Of a stretch of DNA of 64,000 nt, positions 48,601 to 59,551 are shown piece by piece. The DNA is from Leptospira broomii serovar Hurstbridge str. 5399 (GTDB taxonomy: Bacteria; Spirochaetota; Leptospiria; Leptospirales; Leptospiraceae). The notes beneath the pieces are model-generated. The model saw only the letters and a list, made by a program, of their open reading frames with translations, was not told the DNA's origin and ran no database searches. Location of the stretch: contig NZ_AHMO02000004.1 in assembly GCF_000243715.2 (NCBI RefSeq), positions 374,501 through 438,500 on the forward strand, written 5' to 3'. Every line of letters begins with the position of its first letter. Position 1 is the first letter of the stretch. Both the position numbers and the translations under genes were made by a program.

Positions 48601-51213
48601 AAAAGTAAAATCGGGAACCAAGAATATAACGTCTATTTCCCGTTTTATGCTAGACAGGATGATGCCGCCGATTTTCAAGAAGCTTGGATGATTTTCGGGT
48701 TCCAAAGAGGTAAGAAAGGGGATACTAAGGATTACTCGGTGCTGTGGCCTTTTTTCCGAACCTACTATTCGCCGAATACTTGGGGGTTCCGGATATTTCC
48801 GCTGGTAGCCCACGATTCGTCTCCGAGTTCGGATAGAACCATAAGCATATTATATTATAGTAAAAAAGATATTTCTCCTCGGTCCGAAGTTTCAAGCTTT
48901 CATTCGATTCTTTTGCCTCTTTTTCATTCGAGAGAGACTAAGACGTCCTCCGCTTCGGGTAATCAGGAACGGGAAGGGTATCAACTTTTTGCCCCCTTCT
49001 ATTATCGTAAGTACGATTCGATTGAAGGAGGGGCCGGGGGAAATTATTCTTCTAAGGTTCTGACTTTATTGTCTTACTACAGCTTATTCAGCGATATTTC
49101 AGGCGGTTCCGACACTAGTTTTCTATTTCCTCTTTATTATTATAATCGTTCCAAGGCGCCGGGCGAATCGAAGGATAAGATGACGAAAATCGATTTTCTG
49201 ATTCCGTTAGGTCTCTACTATAGAAGGAACGAAGATTTGAGTCGATTTTTCTTCCTCGGCTATTATTCCTCCTCGGACCCTGGGTCTACATATACGAACG
49301 TGTTGGGACTATTCTCTTCTTCCTCCGTAAAAACCCAATTTGCGACATTCTCGAAAACCAATTTATTTCCGTTCTATTTTTCCGATACCGCCGAATCGAA
49401 CGAATCTGTTAGATCCAATACGCTAATTCCACTTTTGCTCAGCTCGAGCAGCTATCTACAGAAAGACGGTTCTTCCTCGACTTTCGAATTACTGACTCCG
49501 ATCTACTATCGATATAGAGAATCCGATTTGTCGAAAAAGGACGCAGTAAGGACGGATGTCGTATTTCCACTGGCCTTGTATTTTTATAAAGATTCGGTCG
49601 AAACGACTAGGTTCGTCTTAGGGTATTATTCTAGCAAAACTAAGGATAGATCCTATTGGACTCTGTTCGGATTAGTTTCGTCCGAAATATCTAGTTCCGT
49701 TACCGGGCGGAGGGAATCCACGTCGATTTTTCCGTTCTACTTTTCCGAGGTCGAGAGGGAGAAGGAGGCGATCGTTCGTAATAAGACCATGGTTCCAATT
49801 CTATTTAGATACGATTCAAAACCGGATTCGTATTCGTTGAATATTCTTTTGCTCGGAAATAGAACTAAATCGCCCTCGGAATCATCTTTTGCATTATATC
49901 CGTTTTATTCGGACAGCGAGTCGAATATTGCAGGAATAAAGAGCAGAACGATTTGGGGACTTCCGTTTTATTTTGAAAGAACCGAGCAAACTTCAGGATC
50001 ATGGGATTCTCTTTCGGTGAGTCCGATCGGTATTTTTTCGACAACCGGAAAGGGCGGCGATGTAAGAGAGGAAATCGCTACGAGTTTCTTTTTGCTACCT
50101 TTTCCGACATTGTATACTTCCACTTCTGAAAAGGAGACCTCCGCATTTTGGCTGGGGTTCTATTATAACCGTTTCGCTTCCGCAGCAGACGCCGAATCCA
50201 AGGAATTCAGTTTTTTTAAATTAATCTCCTATAATAGTTATAAAAGTACGAACGAGAATTCGACCGGTGTTTCTATTTTTCCGTTAATCTCTTTCGCCGG
50301 ACAGGAATCGATTAGCGAAAAAGGAAAAAGAGATTCTACGAAGAATTATATATTTCCTTTATTTTATTATAACCGGGAATCTAAGCCTGCAGGAAATTCC
50401 TTCCATTTCAATCTAGCGGTACTTTTCGATCTTGCCAGAGATCCCGAGTCGGGTCATTCCCGATTTATTTTCGGACCGATCTATTCGATCACCGGATCCA
50501 ATTCGAATTCTTGGGGAATATTTCCCTTAGTAATTCGCAATCGTCGTGCGGATTCCAGCTTTTGGTTCGCTTTCGGATCCTATTCGTATGTCGATAAGGG
50601 AATGGATCGTTGGGGATTTGCCGGAATACTGGACGTGAATCGAGAATTGGCGCTTCAAAGAAGAAATGTAAACGTCTTTTTAGGATTGTTTCACGGAGAA
50701 TATGATGCAAACCGAACACGTTGGGCGGTCCTAGGTAGATTAATTGCAGGTTATGAATCCGGCCAAGATTACTCCGATGCGAATTTCCTTTGGCTTCGTC
50801 TAAAACGTTCGGGAGAGGAAAGTATCGCTAATTTCCTTCCCGCGTACTATTATCATCGAGACGGGAACGAAGTTTCTACTTATGTTCCGCCGGTGCTCGG
50901 ATATTTTTCTTCCGGCAAAAATGGTCGTTACGATATGGTAGGCTTGGGTCTGCTGTACTACAGGAGCGAATCGATCTCGACCGGAGAAGATGCGATGATC
51001 GTCGGTCCAGGTTTATATTATTACAGAGCCAGACCGGAGAGGGGATATCGTTCGATGGGAATTCTAGCGTTACCCGGTATTGGAGGGTTGCTTTGGGATT
51101 GGGAATACGAGTTGCAGACGGATTATAGCAAATATTCCATTCTACAAATCTTATATAGTAACACGACGAATGCGGGTAAGAACTATAGTAGAATTTTCGG
51201 GATTCGATTTTAG
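45682..51213 (+). CDS. giant aromatic-rich repeat protein, exported
   Basis: This 1843-residue protein has an N-terminal signal sequence (FCFILISSYLFFNSILEAQ) and no other clear membrane helix. The sequence is extremely rich in Tyr, Phe, Ser and Gly, arranged as short hydrophobic strands. Residues about 340-720 hold tandem units with an exact 67-residue period: the SYWN motif recurs with its Tyr at residues 356, 423, 490, 557, 624 and 691, each followed by blocks such as YAFPFF, YGPVEF and FRIYPLYYSG. A second pair of about 121-residue units lies near residues 1193-1430 (GYYSS at residues 1194 and 1315). It is probably an outer-membrane or surface protein. I do not recognise a named family. 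Confidence 0.75.
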   Translation: MKFFLNFALKFCFILISSYLFFNSILEAQPKDFFDELTSERKPIYGSEKEEKYPVRAIIMKVESWQDHFSWDAFFAVSYTNYPQFKEYTVYPFYYYLKDKNSASYRSWSFPLYFSQKVDQGQIKESFNLSLLHYYSYEQNTNYKKETYRFPSFLPLAGAENHEFANGGRNSFRYMLPLLFFRNATESSSWTHFLIFHTGKDQDSDYGALLPLLYWGSGKSKSHLTLLPLFSYDSSKDGTEGMFLSPFYLQTWSENSLLGQPEKKEVTGIPLLLSFKVTAARNGEVVRSNWFTPIFFRGYAKESGTRTNFLYLSGWNTDPNDSLNGAYFFPFLFYEKNSYFTFFPVYFSGASRQGSYWNFLGIAGKGEYGSDKYLYAFPFFVTTESNNESYSLFGPVEFSKNGSSSSFRIYPFYYSGNSPGTSYWNVAGLFGKGEDASDRYAYAFPFFVKTSSPQTSYSLYGPVEFSSVDQNSSFRVYPLYYSGVSSTGSYWNFAGLFGAGKDGVNGYSYAFPFFLRTNSAQSSYDLYGPVEMSSTGPSSTFRIYPLYFSGSSPTGSYWNFAGLAGKGKDGSDTYSYLFPFFLNSDSGTGSYGLYGPVELESNGLEASFRIYPLFYSGKWQIGSYWNFAGIAGSWKEGDVSYSYLFPLFFRNRDAKGSYSLFGPLEIRDSERESSLRVYPIFFSGNSESGSYWNILGLGGRGFDGSGNQRYGYAFPLYYHNKNVFRVFIPFFFRFGYEENDYSSFGIFHYVKRSPELDRTWAVLYFSKEDRVAKESSQFFLPIYYFWDTPKSKASIFLPFYLKYEEEDKSLDLNIAGFSSSKSLSTLQGSSSASIGMTEKELYLDTDFAWFYNLVRVSYRESISKDSILWWKRKQENPLTESKNVPADPLNNKKLPVAPGSTQSPDASEDGLRKYKTLSRDTSKSFFGFSTLFGILSYERGDDRRHFRLLPLAWYSWSEETKDKVTIWLLPPIFKSKIGNQEYNVYFPFYARQDDAADFQEAWMIFGFQRGKKGDTKDYSVLWPFFRTYYSPNTWGFRIFPLVAHDSSPSSDRTISILYYSKKDISPRSEVSSFHSILLPLFHSRETKTSSASGNQEREGYQLFAPFYYRKYDSIEGGAGGNYSSKVLTLLSYYSLFSDISGGSDTSFLFPLYYYNRSKAPGESKDKMTKIDFLIPLGLYYRRNEDLSRFFFLGYYSSSDPGSTYTNVLGLFSSSSVKTQFATFSKTNLFPFYFSDTAESNESVRSNTLIPLLLSSSSYLQKDGSSSTFELLTPIYYRYRESDLSKKDAVRTDVVFPLALYFYKDSVETTRFVLGYYSSKTKDRSYWTLFGLVSSEISSSVTGRRESTSIFPFYFSEVEREKEAIVRNKTMVPILFRYDSKPDSYSLNILLLGNRTKSPSESSFALYPFYSDSESNIAGIKSRTIWGLPFYFERTEQTSGSWDSLSVSPIGIFSTTGKGGDVREEIATSFFLLPFPTLYTSTSEKETSAFWLGFYYNRFASAADAESKEFSFFKLISYNSYKSTNENSTGVSIFPLISFAGQESISEKGKRDSTKNYIFPLFYYNRESKPAGNSFHFNLAVLFDLARDPESGHSRFIFGPIYSITGSNSNSWGIFPLVIRNRRADSSFWFAFGSYSYVDKGMDRWGFAGILDVNRELALQRRNVNVFLGLFHGEYDANRTRWAVLGRLIAGYESGQDYSDANFLWLRLKRSGEESIANFLPAYYYHRDGNEVSTYVPPVLGYFSSGKNGRYDMVGLGLLYYRSESISTGEDAMIVGPGLYYYRARPERGYRSMGILALPGIGGLLWDWEYELQTDYSKYSILQILYSNTTNAGKNYSRIFGIRF
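46747..47840 (+). repeat. tandem 201-bp coding repeats in the giant protein
   Basis: SYWN tyrosine codons occur at 46747, 46948, 47149, 47350, 47551 and 47752, each exactly 201 bp apart, so five complete units lie between the first and last, and a sixth is partial. No insertion or deletion breaks the phase. Nucleotides and residues vary between units, so they are an old expansion, not a recent slippage product. Confidence 0.9.
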
Positions 51214-51230
51214 AAGCATTTAGAAAAAGA

Positions 51231-51259
51231 AAAGCCGGAGAATTTCTTCTCCGGCTTTT
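51231..51259. terminator. bidirectional terminator between the giant gene and groEL
   Basis: AAAGCCGGAGAA (51231-51242) pairs over 12 bp with TTCTCCGGCTTT (51247-51258), with A-rich sequence on the left and T residues on the right. It sits between convergent genes and can serve both. Confidence 0.9.
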
Positions 51260-51287
51260 GGACGCTTCGAAAGAAACGGTCGGCTTA

Positions 51288-52937
<1,650 letters not shown>

Positions 52938-52944
52938 CTACGGA

Positions 52945-53232
52945 TTACTTCTTCACGACTGCAAGAATATCGCTTTCACGAATGATAAGGTATTCTTTGC
53001 CTTCGGATTTGATCTCGGTTCCGGAGTACTTTCCATAAAGAACTACGTCTCCGGATTTAACTTCGAGAGGTACGAGCTTGCCGTCTTCGTAACGGCCGCT
53101 TCCAACCTCGATTACTTTTCCTTCTTGGGGTTTTTCTTTCGCGGTGTCGGGAACAAAGATGCTACCGATTTTTTCTTCGGCTTCTTGTTTCGGTTCGACT
53201 AGCACGCGGTCGCCTAGTGGTTTAATTGCCAT
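52945..53232 (-). CDS. groS: co-chaperonin GroES
   Basis: GroES caps the GroEL chamber. The 95-residue protein has [20 protein letters not shown], the mobile loop ([16 protein letters not shown]), and [14 protein letters not shown]. It is the first gene of groESL, and AAAGGAGAAA precedes its start. Two CIRCE operators lie upstream at 53266-53292 and 53331-53357. Confidence 0.97.
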   Translation of the reverse strand: MAIKPLGDRVLVEPKQEAEEKIGSIFVPDTAKEKPQEGKVIEVGSGRYEDGKLVPLEVKSGDVVLYGKYSGTEIKSEGKEYLIIRESDILAVVKK

Positions 53233-53265
53233 AGACTTTTCTCCTTTGAGATTTAAAATAATTCC

Positions 53266-53292
53266 TTAGCACTTTGATTAGTAGAGTGCTTG
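53266..53292. promoter_or_regulatory. CIRCE operator, proximal to groES
   Basis: TTAGCACTT-N9-GAGTGCTTG matches the CIRCE consensus (TTAGCACTC-N9-GAGTGCTAA) with three changes. It is 33 bp upstream of the groES start. CIRCE is bound by the HrcA repressor in heat-shock control of groESL. Confidence 0.85.
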
Positions 53293-53330
53293 GCCTTCCT
53301 TTTAGGAAAAACTAGGATACGGGAAGGCGT

Positions 53331-53357
53331 CAAGCACTTTCGGATAGAGAGTGCTAA
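53331..53357. promoter_or_regulatory. CIRCE operator, distal
   Basis: CAAGCACTT-N9-GAGTGCTAA is a second near-consensus CIRCE site, 65 bp (centre to centre) from the first. It overlaps a TTGACG -35-like box on the minus strand at 53333-53328. Two sites suggest tight HrcA repression of groESL. Confidence 0.85.
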
Positions 53358-54123
53358 TTTTAGTCTTAAAAAGACCGTAAAGACCTAAATTCCCCATTCT
53401 GGTTGCTTTCATGCGATGATTAATATCAGGATTTTTGTGCCGGATTGAAAGGGTCCGTCCCTTAAATTTCCGGTTTATATGTCTCTTTTTGAGCCTTAAG
53501 CCACTATTTTTTTTAATTTAAATCCAGGAAAGAAATCGGGAACAAGCCTTATTTTTTCAAAAAAAATCGAATCAGCATAAAAGATGCAAATCAAGGACCG
53601 ATTTTAAGGACACTAATGATTCTCAATTAAAGACCGCCAGCTTGGGATCCAAGAACTGGATCCGCGTTCTTGCAGAGAAATTCCGTTACTAACCCTATAA
53701 GGGGTTAAAACTCTAAACATTGCAAAGGGAGGTAAGAACGGTGGGCTTTATTATTCTGTCAGGACGTAAATTTTTATTGGAATGAACTTGTTTCTCGGAG
53801 AGACTCCGTTAGTTTTTTAGATCTTATTTCGATTTGAATAATCGCATACTATAACAAGATGCGAGTCTTATGCAAGAATCCGAGAGCTTTGCTGCCTTTG
53901 ATCGAACGGGAAGGCGAACGAACAGTATCAAGAAAGGTTCGGTGTAAGGCCTAGGATTCCACCCAGAAGTAGTTGAATCTGAAATCTTACTGGAATATAT
54001 GATCCTTTAGATCCGATCTCCGTAATTCACTTTTTATAACAAATGATTTATATTGTGAATTCGAGATCGATTTAAGGTTGCGAATAGATCGAAATAAGAG
54101 TATCATACAAATTGGAGTATTTC
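53358..54123. other. 766-bp non-coding gap between groES promoter and the DUF962 gene
   Basis: I see no convincing gene, tRNA or repeat here. The sequence is A/T-rich in parts, without a long open frame of genuine composition. One feature is an inverted AATTCAC (54024-54030) and GTGAATT (54055-54061), 31 bp apart, before the DUF962 gene; it could be a weak operator. A small RNA cannot be excluded. Confidence 0.4.
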
Positions 54124-54459
54124 ATGTCTCAAGAAACTAATTATACAACACTCGGAGAATTTTGGCCGTTCTATTTGAGAGAACATTCCAATAAATTGAA
54201 TCGTATCTTGCACTTTATCGGTACCTCGATCGCATTGGGATGGATAATATCCGCGGTTGCTTTTTTAAATCCTTGGTATTTGCTCGGAGCGTTATTTAGC
54301 GGTTATTTATTTGCTTGGATCGGACATTTCTTTGTAGAGAAGAACCGTCCGGCGACGTTTACGTATCCTATAAAATCTTTTTTAAGTGATTGGCGTATGT
54401 TCTTCTACACCATTACCGGCCAATTGGGGAAAGAATTACAAAAGGCCGGAGTGAAGTAG
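54124..54459 (+). CDS. DUF962 (Mpo1-like) membrane protein
   Basis: The 111-residue protein matches the DUF962/YGL010w family: TLGEFWPFYLREHSNKLNRI, LHFIGTSIALG, then FAWIGHFFVEKNRPATFTYP. Conserved histidines (His at REHSN, LHFIG and GHFF) fit the iron-dependent fatty-acid alpha-dioxygenase site of yeast Mpo1. It has about two to three membrane segments. TTG 54112 is an earlier possible start, but GGAG 6 bases before ATG 54124 supports the later one. Confidence 0.82.
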   Translation: MSQETNYTTLGEFWPFYLREHSNKLNRILHFIGTSIALGWIISAVAFLNPWYLLGALFSGYLFAWIGHFFVEKNRPATFTYPIKSFLSDWRMFFYTITGQLGKELQKAGVK

Positions 54460-54509
54460 GTACCATCGAAAGTTTCATCTTTCGAAATCTGCGAAGCCTT
54501 TCACTCCCA

Positions 54510-54540
54510 GCGCCGCCTATAGTTTCGGCGGCGCCTTTGT
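54510..54540 (+). terminator. hairpin terminator after the DUF962 gene
   Basis: GCGCCGCC (54510-54517) pairs with GGCGGCGC (54527-54534), followed by CCTTTGTTTC. It lies about 50 bp after the DUF962 stop. The T-run is interrupted. Confidence 0.65.
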
Positions 54541-54607
54541 TTCTATTAAATGAACGCCATTCATAATTTTTTTCCGCTTTCTTTGCTAAAAGTCCATGCT
54601 TCGAATT

Positions 54608-54723
54608 TGTAGGAACTCCTACACAAATTTGCCGAATAAATGAATTGTAAAACCGTTGATTTTGTGAAATACGGTCTTTCTCGCGGGTACCACCGCACCG
54701 GCCCCCGCCCAGGAAGGGTGGGG
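54608..54723 (+). repeat. dispersed intergenic repeat, copy B
   Basis: The small hairpin TGTAGGAACTCCTACA (54608-54623) is followed about 60 bases later by GCGGGTACCACC and the GC-rich hairpin CCCCGCCCAGGAAGGGTGGGG (54683-54723). It is in the gap between the DUF962 gene and the convergent minus-strand gene that ends at 54776. Copies A and C share both modules; spacing differs by about 10 bases. Confidence 0.8.
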
Positions 54724-54775
54724 ATTTTCCAGTACCGAACGAACTAAAGCGACTTCCGGGATTCCGGCAGCAAGA

Positions 54776-55189
54776 TCAATTTTTTAATAAAAATCGAACA
54801 TAGAACAAAGGATAAAAAATTAAATATATATTGGGCGCCCACCATAAAAGTGAAACGTCTCCGCGGATGATCCAAAACGAAATAGCTTGAATACCGGACG
54901 CAATCGTGAATCCTAAGGACAGGATCGCAAGATTTTTCCAAACTGAATTTCGCTTATTAAATAAATATAAACTTGCTAATCCGGTAAACGAGATGAAAAG
55001 ATCCAACGGCAAGAAGGACCAATTCCATGCATTTAAAATCGGGTCGCTATAATCTTTGAATAAAAATTCATCCGGGATGATTTTTATGGAGGTGATTCCC
55101 CAATATAAAATAAATCCTATATCCGTTATGAGGAAGAACTCGCTAAGTCCTTTCGGCTTTCTGAACTGAATTTCCTCTGCGGCCGGCAT
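54776..55189 (-). CDS. four-TM membrane protein, DUF5360/YvaD-like
   Basis: The 137-residue protein has four membrane segments. Segments such as LYWGITSIKIIPDEFLFKDY, ILNAWNWSFLPLDLFISFTG and WWAPNIYLIFYPLFYVRF look like the Bacillus YvaD (DUF5360) family, of unknown function. This is from memory and is only moderate. It starts 3 bases after the stop of the cyclase gene on the same strand, so it is probably co-transcribed. Confidence 0.6.
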   Translation of the reverse strand: MPAAEEIQFRKPKGLSEFFLITDIGFILYWGITSIKIIPDEFLFKDYSDPILNAWNWSFLPLDLFISFTGLASLYLFNKRNSVWKNLAILSLGFTIASGIQAISFWIIRGDVSLLWWAPNIYLIFYPLFYVRFLLKN

Positions 55190-55192
55190 CTA

Positions 55193-56536
55193 TCATATTC
55201 CTACCGCAATAACGGTGACCAATTTTTCTCTTCCTTTCACTTGAATCGGTGGAAGTGTTTCTCCGTTAAAATTCGCGCCCGCAAGTTTCCAGGTTTCTTC
55301 GGATACTAGGAATTCTTTCCCGAAATTCTTGGTTAAAGATTCGATTCGAGAGGCAGTATTTACTGCGTCTCCGATAACGGTAAATTCGGCTCTTTGGCTT
55401 GTTTCTATATTTCCTGAAAATACTTCCCCCGTATGAATTCCGATACCGATGCTTACCGGCGGATATCCGTTTGCCATTCGCTTAGCATTAAAATCACCCA
55501 AGCGTTCTAACATTCGTTTCCCACAGCTGAGAGCCTTGATTGCGTCTGCAGCCGGATCGTCGGACGGGTACGGGGTTCCGAACGTCGCCATAACGGCGTC
55601 TCCTATATATTTGTCCAGCGTGCCTCCGAATTCAAAAACGCATTCCGTCAATGTTTCACGGATCGATGAAAGAAATTTACCGAGCTCGATAGGATCCATG
55701 TTTTCCGAAAGAGCAGTAAAGTTCCGAATATCGGTAAATAGAATAGTTGCGGTCTGCCTCCTGCCGGTGAGTACGTCCGGATTAGCCATCATCTCGGTAA
55801 CCATCCCGGGCGAAAAATAGCGGGAAAGTAAACTTCTCTGAGCTTCTGCCTCTCCGATTCTTCGAATCATAATCAGAGTTCTTAATATTCCGAAACAAAA
55901 GAAAAAAGCTAGGATTAAATAGACTAAAGGGCGGCCTGTGAATGCATCAGCCAGTAGAAGATTCGGTCCCATCACGTAATCTTTCCAGTCGACAGCGTAG
56001 GTGATTTTGCCCAAATACGCTGCATATGCGAAAAAGCCGAAATAGAACGTATAATAGAGCATTACACTAAGAAGGACTAAGCGTAAACGAAATTGTACGA
56101 GTGAAAATGCTAGGGGGAAAAAGAAGAAGCTTTGAATGGGATTTTTTAAAGCGAAACCTAGATTGTCCGGACTCGCTAAGAATGTGTATGAAATCAATAC
56201 GCCGGAAATAATCACAAAATCCGACACGAGAGCAATGTACGAATAAACGGAAATTGCCCAGCGAGGGCAGGTCCGAATGATGACACTATGTCCAACGGTT
56301 ATGACGGTGAATAAGCTGATGCCGATACCGTTAATCCATGCGTTTCCAGTATGCAAATTTGCCAAAAGTTGAAAGGCAAAAAATACGAGTAAGATATATC
56401 TAAACGCGTTGGATACGTAAGCTCCGATTTTTTCTTCATTCTCGACCACCTTTCTCCAGGATTCATCCATCTTACTTCGGTCTGTCGTTTCTATAATTTT
56501 GCAGAGGAATTTAGGTAGATAAGCTGGATATGGCAT
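55193..56536 (-). CDS. class III adenylate/guanylate cyclase, membrane-anchored
   Basis: This 447-residue protein has an N-terminal region with about six membrane segments (roughly residues 40-260) and a cytoplasmic catalytic domain (about 270-440). Motifs include TATILFTDIRNFTALSEN (metal Asp), DKYIGDAVMATFGTPYP, IGIHTGEVFSGNI and GDAVNTASRIESLT. It makes cyclic AMP or possibly cyclic GMP; base specificity is not assigned. Another start near residue 23 (MDESWRK) is possible. Class III cyclases are numerous in Leptospira. The DUF5360-like gene follows. Confidence 0.9.
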   Translation of the reverse strand: MPYPAYLPKFLCKIIETTDRSKMDESWRKVVENEEKIGAYVSNAFRYILLVFFAFQLLANLHTGNAWINGIGISLFTVITVGHSVIIRTCPRWAISVYSYIALVSDFVIISGVLISYTFLASPDNLGFALKNPIQSFFFFPLAFSLVQFRLRLVLLSVMLYYTFYFGFFAYAAYLGKITYAVDWKDYVMGPNLLLADAFTGRPLVYLILAFFFCFGILRTLIMIRRIGEAEAQRSLLSRYFSPGMVTEMMANPDVLTGRRQTATILFTDIRNFTALSENMDPIELGKFLSSIRETLTECVFEFGGTLDKYIGDAVMATFGTPYPSDDPAADAIKALSCGKRMLERLGDFNAKRMANGYPPVSIGIGIHTGEVFSGNIETSQRAEFTVIGDAVNTASRIESLTKNFGKEFLVSEETWKLAGANFNGETLPPIQVKGREKLVTVIAVGI

Positions 56537-56749
56537 GATCGGAGCATAAGAGGGTCGACAGATGTATCAATTCTTTATCGGGTTTCAGTGGGAAAGAATT
56601 TGAAGAAAGATATTACTAACTTCGTTTTTGGGAGAAGAAAAAAAGACACTTGAGAGATTTTATCGGGTCTAAGCGGTTTTCAAAATGATAGAAATGTCTG
56701 GACGATAAAGACTCGGACATAGCATCTTCTACAAACATCGGAGTGGAAT

Positions 56750-57451
56750 ATGAAACATCGTATCGCGATCGTTGCCGGTGGAACCGGCTTAGTCGGAAGT
56801 CAATTGGTACGAGAACTTTTGCTTGATGCAGATTGGGACAAGGTTTATATGATCGTTCGTAAACCCTTATCTTGGTCGCATCCGAAGTTAGAACCGATAC
56901 TTGTGGATTGGGATCATTTTCAAGATATTCCGAAAGGCGTTACCGATGCATTCTCCGCATTAGGGACAACGATTAAACAAGCTGGAACTCGAGAGAATTT
57001 TCGGAAGGTTGACTTTGAGTATGCGATTTCCTTTGCCAAGGCGGCTAAATCTAACGGGGTGAGGGGATTTTCCCTGGTTAGCTCCTTAGGCGCCGATTCG
57101 GAATCAATCGTATTTTATAATAAAGTAAAAGGCGAGGTGGAGCGGGAAATCTCCAAATTAGGATTCGAATATCTAGGTATTTTCCGACCTTCTCTATTGG
57201 AGGGGGATCGAAAGGAATTTAGAATAGGCGAAAAAATCGGGGCAATACTCGCAATATTCTTAAATCCGATTTTAATCGGACCTTTGAGGAAATATAGGTC
57301 AATAGAAGGATCGGTAGTCGCTAAAGCGATGTTAAACGCTGCCTGGGCGGATTTAAAAGGTAATATCATAATCGATTCCGATAAAATTCAAGAATTAGGT
57401 TCCTCGAACGTTCGGGCTAAAATATCGGAAGTTTTGAAAAAAGAAGTTTAG
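56750..57451 (+). CDS. NAD(P)-binding atypical SDR (HTATIP2/YwnB-like)
   Basis: The 233-residue protein starts HRIAIVAGGTGLVGSQLVRE, a Rossmann fold with GGTGLVG (residues 9-15), followed by FSALGTTIKQAGTRENFRKVDFEY. It lacks a clear YxxxK pair, placing it among atypical SDRs, perhaps oxidoreductases or regulators rather than epimerases. It has its own 213-bp upstream region divergent from the cyclase. Substrate is unknown. Confidence 0.78.
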   Translation: MKHRIAIVAGGTGLVGSQLVRELLLDADWDKVYMIVRKPLSWSHPKLEPILVDWDHFQDIPKGVTDAFSALGTTIKQAGTRENFRKVDFEYAISFAKAAKSNGVRGFSLVSSLGADSESIVFYNKVKGEVEREISKLGFEYLGIFRPSLLEGDRKEFRIGEKIGAILAIFLNPILIGPLRKYRSIEGSVVAKAMLNAAWADLKGNIIIDSDKIQELGSSNVRAKISEVLKKEV

Positions 57452-57631
57452 ATTAAACGCAGGAATCGATAGTTAGATTCCCTTCCATCGTTTAAGATCA
57501 TTTTTCAAAATGTATATTCGAGGTTTCATATCGAATGCAGCTCGATAAATTCCTACGTTTTCCATAGGACATATCGAGCTATAGAAAACGAATCTCTATA
57601 AATAGAGAAGAGCCGACTGAAGTACGGATAC

Positions 57632-59374
57632 TTATCGTTTTTTATTTTGAATCCGAATCCGGTTGCTTTCCAAGATTGCTATGCTATCTAAATTGTAACC
57701 GTTTGCTAAAGCGAGGCGAGTTTCCTTTCGTTTTCCGGAAAGTTTATTCGCTCCTCTTTCAAGCAGGAGTCCGTTAACGGTTCTGGCGGCGGACTCGACC
57801 AACTCGAATGCAACTTCGTCTTTATCTTCTCCGCTTTCGAGGGAAGTATATAAACCGTAATTGGTTTCTAATTTCTCTTTTACTTTGGAAAGCAGCGCGC
57901 TACTAGGGAAGTTTGCGATTTCCTCGTCCAAATACTGCCTTAAATGTCCTTTTGGGCTTAAGCCTGAAACAACTCCGCCGATCGCTGCGACTATTTGTAA
58001 TTGCGTTGTCCCCTCGTAAATATTGGTGATTCGCACATCCCGTACGATTCTAGAAATGTCGTAATCATAGGTATAGCCGGCACCTCCATGTATTTGCAAT
58101 CCATCGTATGCGATTTTGTTGGCTTGTTCCGTGATGTAGTATTTCGAGAGGGGAGTGAAGAGGTTTGCCAGCTTTTCCCATTTACGAATAGTTTCGTCTT
58201 TCTTAATTTCTCTTTCATCCATTCCGGTTTCTTTGAGATGTTCGGATTTCCAATGATAAAGATCTATTGATCGGGAAGCTTCTTGCAGGATGGCTCGCAT
58301 TGCGACGATTTCCCTATCCATCGATTCCAACATTTTTCTGACGGCAGGAATATCCTGAATTTTCTTTCCGAATTGCTCGCGCTCTTCGGCGTATTTTTTC
58401 GCTTCGTAGTAAGCCGCAGTTCCGATTCCTAGGGCTTGAGCCGCGATGGAAAGTCTTGCCCCGTTCATCATTGCCATCGAATATCGTACTAAACCGTAGC
58501 CTTCCTCTCCGATAAGAACTCCCGGCGAGTTCTCATAGACTACTTCGCAGGTCGGAGAACAATGAAGCCCCATCTTCTTTTCTATCCCGGCGATCTGAAC
58601 ATCGCTGCTTTTTACTAGAAAAAAAGAAAGTCCTCTCGCTCCGCTCGTCGGACTACCGGTTCTTGCAAGAGTTAGAATTACCGAAGGAATATTACCGAAA
58701 CCGCAACCATGAGTGATAAATCTTTTCGCTCCTGTGATTCTCCATGTTCCGGAAGGGTCTTTGATTGCCTTGGTTTGCAGATTGGGAAGATCGGAACCGT
58801 AGTTAGGTTCGGTTAAAGCCATCGCACCGCAAAGGTCTCCGGCTGCCATCTTAGGAACATATTCCCGGACCAATTCCTCCGATCCGAAGCGCTCAATCGT
58901 CTCCGCTAAATTCATGCAACCGATTGCGATTGCGAATGCACCGTCCGCTCGGGCAAAAATTTCCATAAGCATCGCTTGGATGGTGGCTGGAATTCCTAAT
59001 CCTCCGAACTTTCGTCCGATTGAATACGGTAAAATACCGGCCTCCTTCACTTTTGCGAGGCATTCCATCATGGTCTGCGGGAAGATAACTTTACCATTGG
59101 AATACTTTAAACCTTCTGCATCCATTTCCTTTGCTTTTGGTGCTATTTCAAGACCGGCAATTTCACCCGCGGACTCTAATATGGATTTATAATATTCCAC
59201 GGCCTCTTCGACGGAACTTGGTGCCATCGCCAATTCCTCTTTACCTGAGCGCTCGAATTCTTTTTGGTCTTTAAATCCCTGTTCGAATGAGTCTACTATT
59301 TCATTCCAATCAATTACTGACTGGACTTGTTGCGATAAATCCTCGTTCTCAATAAAGTAATTATTTTCGATCAT
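57632..59374 (-). CDS. acyl-CoA dehydrogenase
   Basis: This FAD enzyme oxidises acyl-CoA in fatty-acid beta-oxidation, the main carbon route in Leptospira. The frame is open further upstream, but ATG 59374 ([16 protein letters not shown]) with GGGAG 7 bases ahead is the better start, giving 580 residues. Motifs include [59 protein letters not shown] and [13 protein letters not shown]. The N-terminal stretch and an extra C-terminal domain make it longer than the 380-residue members. Chain-length preference is not assigned. Confidence 0.92.
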   Translation of the reverse strand: MIENNYFIENEDLSQQVQSVIDWNEIVDSFEQGFKDQKEFERSGKEELAMAPSSVEEAVEYYKSILESAGEIAGLEIAPKAKEMDAEGLKYSNGKVIFPQTMMECLAKVKEAGILPYSIGRKFGGLGIPATIQAMLMEIFARADGAFAIAIGCMNLAETIERFGSEELVREYVPKMAAGDLCGAMALTEPNYGSDLPNLQTKAIKDPSGTWRITGAKRFITHGCGFGNIPSVILTLARTGSPTSGARGLSFFLVKSSDVQIAGIEKKMGLHCSPTCEVVYENSPGVLIGEEGYGLVRYSMAMMNGARLSIAAQALGIGTAAYYEAKKYAEEREQFGKKIQDIPAVRKMLESMDREIVAMRAILQEASRSIDLYHWKSEHLKETGMDEREIKKDETIRKWEKLANLFTPLSKYYITEQANKIAYDGLQIHGGAGYTYDYDISRIVRDVRITNIYEGTTQLQIVAAIGGVVSGLSPKGHLRQYLDEEIANFPSSALLSKVKEKLETNYGLYTSLESGEDKDEVAFELVESAARTVNGLLLERGANKLSGKRKETRLALANGYNLDSIAILESNRIRIQNKKR

Positions 59375-59551
59375 TTGAACACTCCCGGTTTGCCTGGAAT
59401 TGAACGTACGTTTATTCACGTAACGTTTCTGTAAAACTTGGTTATACTACCTTAAATTTAGGAAAAGGTAAATTCATAGATTCTCTTTTTTTATTCGAGT
59501 GTCTGAAAGAAAAGAACGGTGTTCGCTAAAAAAGTAATGGACTAAGGTTGT

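Noticed and set aside
53620..53990. Possible tRNA gene in the groES-DUF962 gap
   Set aside because: TTCG-containing stretches do not form a cloverleaf with a valid acceptor stem.
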